DNA of 14,184 nt from Desulfobulbus sp. (lineage in GTDB: Bacteria; Pseudomonadota; Gammaproteobacteria; Burkholderiales; Rhodocyclaceae): NCBI GenBank assembly GCA_009782025.1, contig WQUQ01000101.1, forward strand, positions 1 to 14,184, read 5' to 3'. The position numbers and the translations under genes are program-made. Below the pieces are notes generated by a model. It saw only the letters and a list, made by a program, of their open reading frames with translations. It made no database searches and was not told the origin of the DNA. Shown one piece after another: positions 11,596 to 14,184 of the stretch (the first letter of the stretch is position 1; each line of letters begins with the position of its first letter).

Positions 11596-13719
11596 ATGGC
11601 TTTCAGTTTCAAACTCCCCAGTCGCGGGGGCGGCGACAAGGTTGCCGCGCCGATGACCATCTCGGCCACCTTATCCGGTCCGGTCGACAAGAAACCGGCG
11701 TCCTCCGGCTTCCTGGCAGGGCTGCCAGTCATCCAGCAGATGAAGGTATGGTTCGCGGTCTTTCTTCTATCGTTGGTGGCGATTGCGGCTCTGGCCATCT
11801 ACGATAGCCGCCAGTCCACGCACGGCACGGCCCACGTCGCAGCGGCCGGCGAAATGCGCATGTTGTCGCAACGCCTGGCCAAGGCCTCGCTGCTGGCATT
11901 GCAGGGCGATACCACGGCCTTCGCGCAGTTGCGGGAATCGCGGGAAACCTTCTCGCGGCTCCTGGATAGCGTCAATAGCGGCGGCGAAATCGGCGGGGTC
12001 AACGTGCCGGCCTCGCCCAACGCCGTGCGGCCGCAGCTCGACACCTTGATCGAGCGCTGGGAAGCAACCAACAAGGAGGTGCAGACGGTGATTGCCCAGG
12101 AGGCCAATCTGGTCGGACTGGGCAAGAGCGTTGCCCTGATCGATGAGCGTAATAGCGAAATGCTCGACCTGACCGAGCAACTGGTCGCCCTCAAGTTGCA
12201 GGCTGGCGCGCCGGCGCGCGACATCGCTCCGGCCGGCCAGTTGATGATGCTGAATCAGCGGATCGCCAAGAACGCATCGGCGCTGCGCGTCGGCAACGAA
12301 ATCGACCCGGAAGTGGCCTTCGCGCTCGGCAAGGACAACAACACCTTCCGCGACATCCTGCAGGGGTTGTTGCGGGGCGGCGGCGACGGCGACAGCCGCG
12401 ACAAACTGAATCGACTGGAAGCCGCGTTCAAGAGCTATCAGGAGGCGATCGCCGGCATTCTCGGCAACATGCAGCCGCTGGTCCTGTCCAAACAGGCCGG
12501 CTCGCAGATTTTCCGCGACAGCGAGAACCTGCTGCAAGCGACGGATGCTCTGTCCCTTGGCTACCAGGAAAATCTCGTTTCGCGCGGGGTGCTTTTTGCC
12601 GGGTCGGCCGTGCTCGCCCTTCTTGCGCTGGTCGCGCTGGCCCTGATCGTCAAGATCTATATCGAAGATACGCGCCGCCGCACCCTCGAGGCCGACCGCC
12701 AGCGCCAGGCTTCGGAACTAATCAACCGCGAGAATCAGGATGCCATCCTGCGCCTGATGAACGAACTGGGCGACCTCGCCGACGGCGATCTGACGGTGAC
12801 CGCCACCGTCAGCGAGAACATCACCGGCGCCATCGCCGATTCGATCAACTACACCATCGAAGAACTGCGCGTGCTGGTCGGCCGCATCAACGACGCCGCC
12901 AACCGGGTGACGGCGGCAACCGAAATCGCTCGCCAGGCCTCGGCCGAACTGCTCGACGCCGCCGAACGGCAATCCAGCGAAATTCAGGAAGCCGGCCAGT
13001 CGGCGCTGGACATGGCGCGCTCGATGAGCGAAGTGTCCGGCAACGCCACGCAGTCGGCGCGCGTCGCCCGGCAATCGCTGCAAGCCGCCGAGAAAGGCAC
13101 GCAGGCGGTGCAGGACTCGATCAAGGGCATGAACGAAATCCGCAACCAGATTCAGGAAACCTCGAAGCGGATCAAGCGCCTCGGCGAAAGCTCGCAGGAA
13201 ATCGGCGAAATCGTCGAACTGATCTCGGACATTACCGAACAGACCAACGTGCTGGCCCTCAACGCCGCCATCCAGGCGGCTTCCGCCGGCGATGCCGGGC
13301 GCGGCTTTACCGTCGTTGCCGAAGAAGTGCAGCGCCTGGCCGAACGCTCGGCCGAGGCAACCAAGCAGATCGCCGCCATCGTCAAGACCATTCAGACCGA
13401 TACCCAGGATGCCGTCTCGGCCATGGAACAATCGACCCAGGACGTGGTCGAGGGGGCCAAGCTGTCCGACGCCGCCGGTCAGGCGCTGGCCGAAATCGGC
13501 GACGTGTCGCGCAACCTCGCCAGGCTCATCGAAAACATCTCCAGTTCGACGCAGAGCCAGGCCAATTCGGCCACCGACGTGGCCCGCCTGATGCAGGACA
13601 TCCTGCACGTCACCGAACAGACCACGGCCGGCACCCAGCGCTCCGCCCTGGCGATCGACGAACTGACCGCTCTGGCGTCCGAACTCAAGGGTTCGGTTGC
13701 CGGCTTCAAGGTCGATTGA
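11596..13719 (+). CDS. pilJ: Type IV pilus methyl-accepting chemotaxis protein PilJ
   Basis: This 707-residue transmembrane receptor feeds the Pil-Chp pathway. After a 50-residue cytoplasmic leader come TM1 (about 51-68), a periplasmic region with two PilJ/NarX-type helices carrying the related motifs [12 protein letters not shown] (87-98) and [13 protein letters not shown] (216-228), TM2 (332-354), a HAMP-like linker (about 378-430) and the signalling coiled coil with tip [20 protein letters not shown] (548-567) followed by [11 protein letters not shown]. The QAASAG variant, in place of the usual QAAMAGE, is PilJ-like. The ATG at 11596 has a GGAGGA ribosome-binding site. The next gene, chpA, starts 19 bases after its stop. 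Confidence 0.95.
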   Translation: MAFSFKLPSRGGGDKVAAPMTISATLSGPVDKKPASSGFLAGLPVIQQMKVWFAVFLLSLVAIAALAIYDSRQSTHGTAHVAAAGEMRMLSQRLAKASLLALQGDTTAFAQLRESRETFSRLLDSVNSGGEIGGVNVPASPNAVRPQLDTLIERWEATNKEVQTVIAQEANLVGLGKSVALIDERNSEMLDLTEQLVALKLQAGAPARDIAPAGQLMMLNQRIAKNASALRVGNEIDPEVAFALGKDNNTFRDILQGLLRGGGDGDSRDKLNRLEAAFKSYQEAIAGILGNMQPLVLSKQAGSQIFRDSENLLQATDALSLGYQENLVSRGVLFAGSAVLALLALVALALIVKIYIEDTRRRTLEADRQRQASELINRENQDAILRLMNELGDLADGDLTVTATVSENITGAIADSINYTIEELRVLVGRINDAANRVTAATEIARQASAELLDAAERQSSEIQEAGQSALDMARSMSEVSGNATQSARVARQSLQAAEKGTQAVQDSIKGMNEIRNQIQETSKRIKRLGESSQEIGEIVELISDITEQTNVLALNAAIQAASAGDAGRGFTVVAEEVQRLAERSAEATKQIAAIVKTIQTDTQDAVSAMEQSTQDVVEGAKLSDAAGQALAEIGDVSRNLARLIENISSSTQSQANSATDVARLMQDILHVTEQTTAGTQRSALAIDELTALASELKGSVAGFKVD

Positions 13720-13738
13720 CGAGGCCGCGCGAACAACC

Positions 13739-14184
13739 ATGACTGCGGCCACGGCATTTGATTTGGGACCCCTGACCTGGGTCAAGGGCGAGATTGATCT
13801 GGCGCTTCAACGGGCGGTCGAAGCGATTTCCGAATACACGGCAGGGGGCGACGCCACCCCGCTGAAGTTCTGCCATACCCACGTGCATCAGGTGTACGGC
13901 GCCTTGTCGATCGTCGGACTCGATGGCGTGACCCAGGTCGTCGAGTCGCTCGAAGCCCTGCTCGATGCCTACGAGGAAGGCCGGCAAGCGGTCGACGCAT
14001 CCGGTCTGGCGACGGTGCGTCAGACCCTGGCCGACATCCGCCAATATCTCGACGATCTGATGGTCGGCGAACCGGATCAGCCGCTGCGCCTGCTCGATGC
14101 CTATCAGGCGCTGGCGCGGGCGCGCGGCGTGGCGGTCACGCATGCGGCCGACCTGTTCTACCCCGATCTTTCCTTGCGGCCGCC
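13739..14184 (+). CDS. chpA: ChpA/PilL hybrid sensor kinase, 5' part only (runs off the window)
   Basis: An open frame from the ATG at 13739 continues to the window edge without a stop (148 full codons). The visible N-terminus, LGPLTWVKGEIDLALQRAV (residues 9-27), and FCHTHVHQVYGALSIVGLDG match the first, phosphotransfer-like domain of ChpA/PilL, the CheA-like kinase of the Pil-Chp system. That motif resembles HxxKG of Hpt domains but has Tyr in place of Lys (HQVYGA), so this first domain may be degenerate. The kinase, CheW and receiver domains would lie beyond the window. It starts 19 bases after pilJ, with no pilK (CheR-like) gene between. Confidence 0.88.
   Translation, partial: MTAATAFDLGPLTWVKGEIDLALQRAVEAISEYTAGGDATPLKFCHTHVHQVYGALSIVGLDGVTQVVESLEALLDAYEEGRQAVDASGLATVRQTLADIRQYLDDLMVGEPDQPLRLLDAYQALARARGVAVTHAADLFYPDLSLRP

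Noticed and set aside
12718..13785. 355-residue minus-strand open frame
   Set aside because: It is antisense to the pilJ signalling domain, with repetitive Gly/Leu/Asp composition and no domain.

Overview
The window looks like a chromosomal segment of a GC-rich betaproteobacterium, most likely of the Rhodocyclales type (Dechloromonas/Azonexus/Thauera/Accumulibacter relatives). That placement is inferred from the thiD-thiE-hemL cluster divergent from a pilGHIJ-chpA chemosensory operon, a DUF3422 gene, and the style of the proteins; no rRNA or marker gene is present to confirm it. Roughly the first 2.6 kb is accessory DNA. The remaining 11.5 kb is ordinary core chromosome with a few small repeat elements in the gaps.

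Accessory part (1-2615). A complete integron-type tyrosine recombinase (IntI, 1520-2488, +) sits at the right. Divergent from it on the minus strand lie two toxin-antitoxin modules: a ribbon-helix-helix antitoxin followed by a small toxin ORF (1365-864), then a RelE/HigB-type toxin followed by an XRE antitoxin (795-105). Integrase pointing one way and small TA cassettes pointing the other is the geometry of an integron with its first cassettes. Between intI and the first TA gene are a three-copy 13-bp tandem repeat, a hairpin and a core-site-like heptamer (GTTGGGC on the minus strand). A related heptamer (GTTAGGC) lies exactly at the end of the first TA module. These are candidate attI/cassette junctions, but no textbook attC was found, so this may be a decayed or fossil array. 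The small toxin ORF appears to be a chimera of a PIN N-terminal part and a RelE-like C-terminal part. Downstream of intI is a duplicated stop-codon region around a REP-like palindrome.

Core part. DUF3422 membrane protein (minus, 2616-3929) is divergent from pbpC (penicillin-binding protein 1C, 4017-6365). A 107-bp MITE-like inverted-repeat element (6429-6535) precedes a small response regulator with an N-terminal MerR/excisionase-type HTH and a C-terminal REC domain. Two similar GC hairpins separate it from the convergent hemL.

thiD-thiE-hemL (minus, 10056-7314) is a tightly packed operon, each junction overlapping by ATGA, for thiamine pyrimidine phosphorylation, thiazole-pyrimidine coupling and tetrapyrrole synthesis. 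Divergent from it, pilG-pilH-pilI-pilJ-chpA (10243 to the window end) encodes the Pil-Chp chemosensory system that controls type IV pili/twitching: the receptor PilJ signals through the CheW-like PilI to the CheA-like ChpA (only its first 148 codons are here), which phosphorylates PilG and PilH. pilK (the CheR-like methyltransferase) is absent between pilJ and chpA.

The most unusual material is the integron-like left end and its chimeric toxin; the HTH-REC regulator and the MITE-like element come next.
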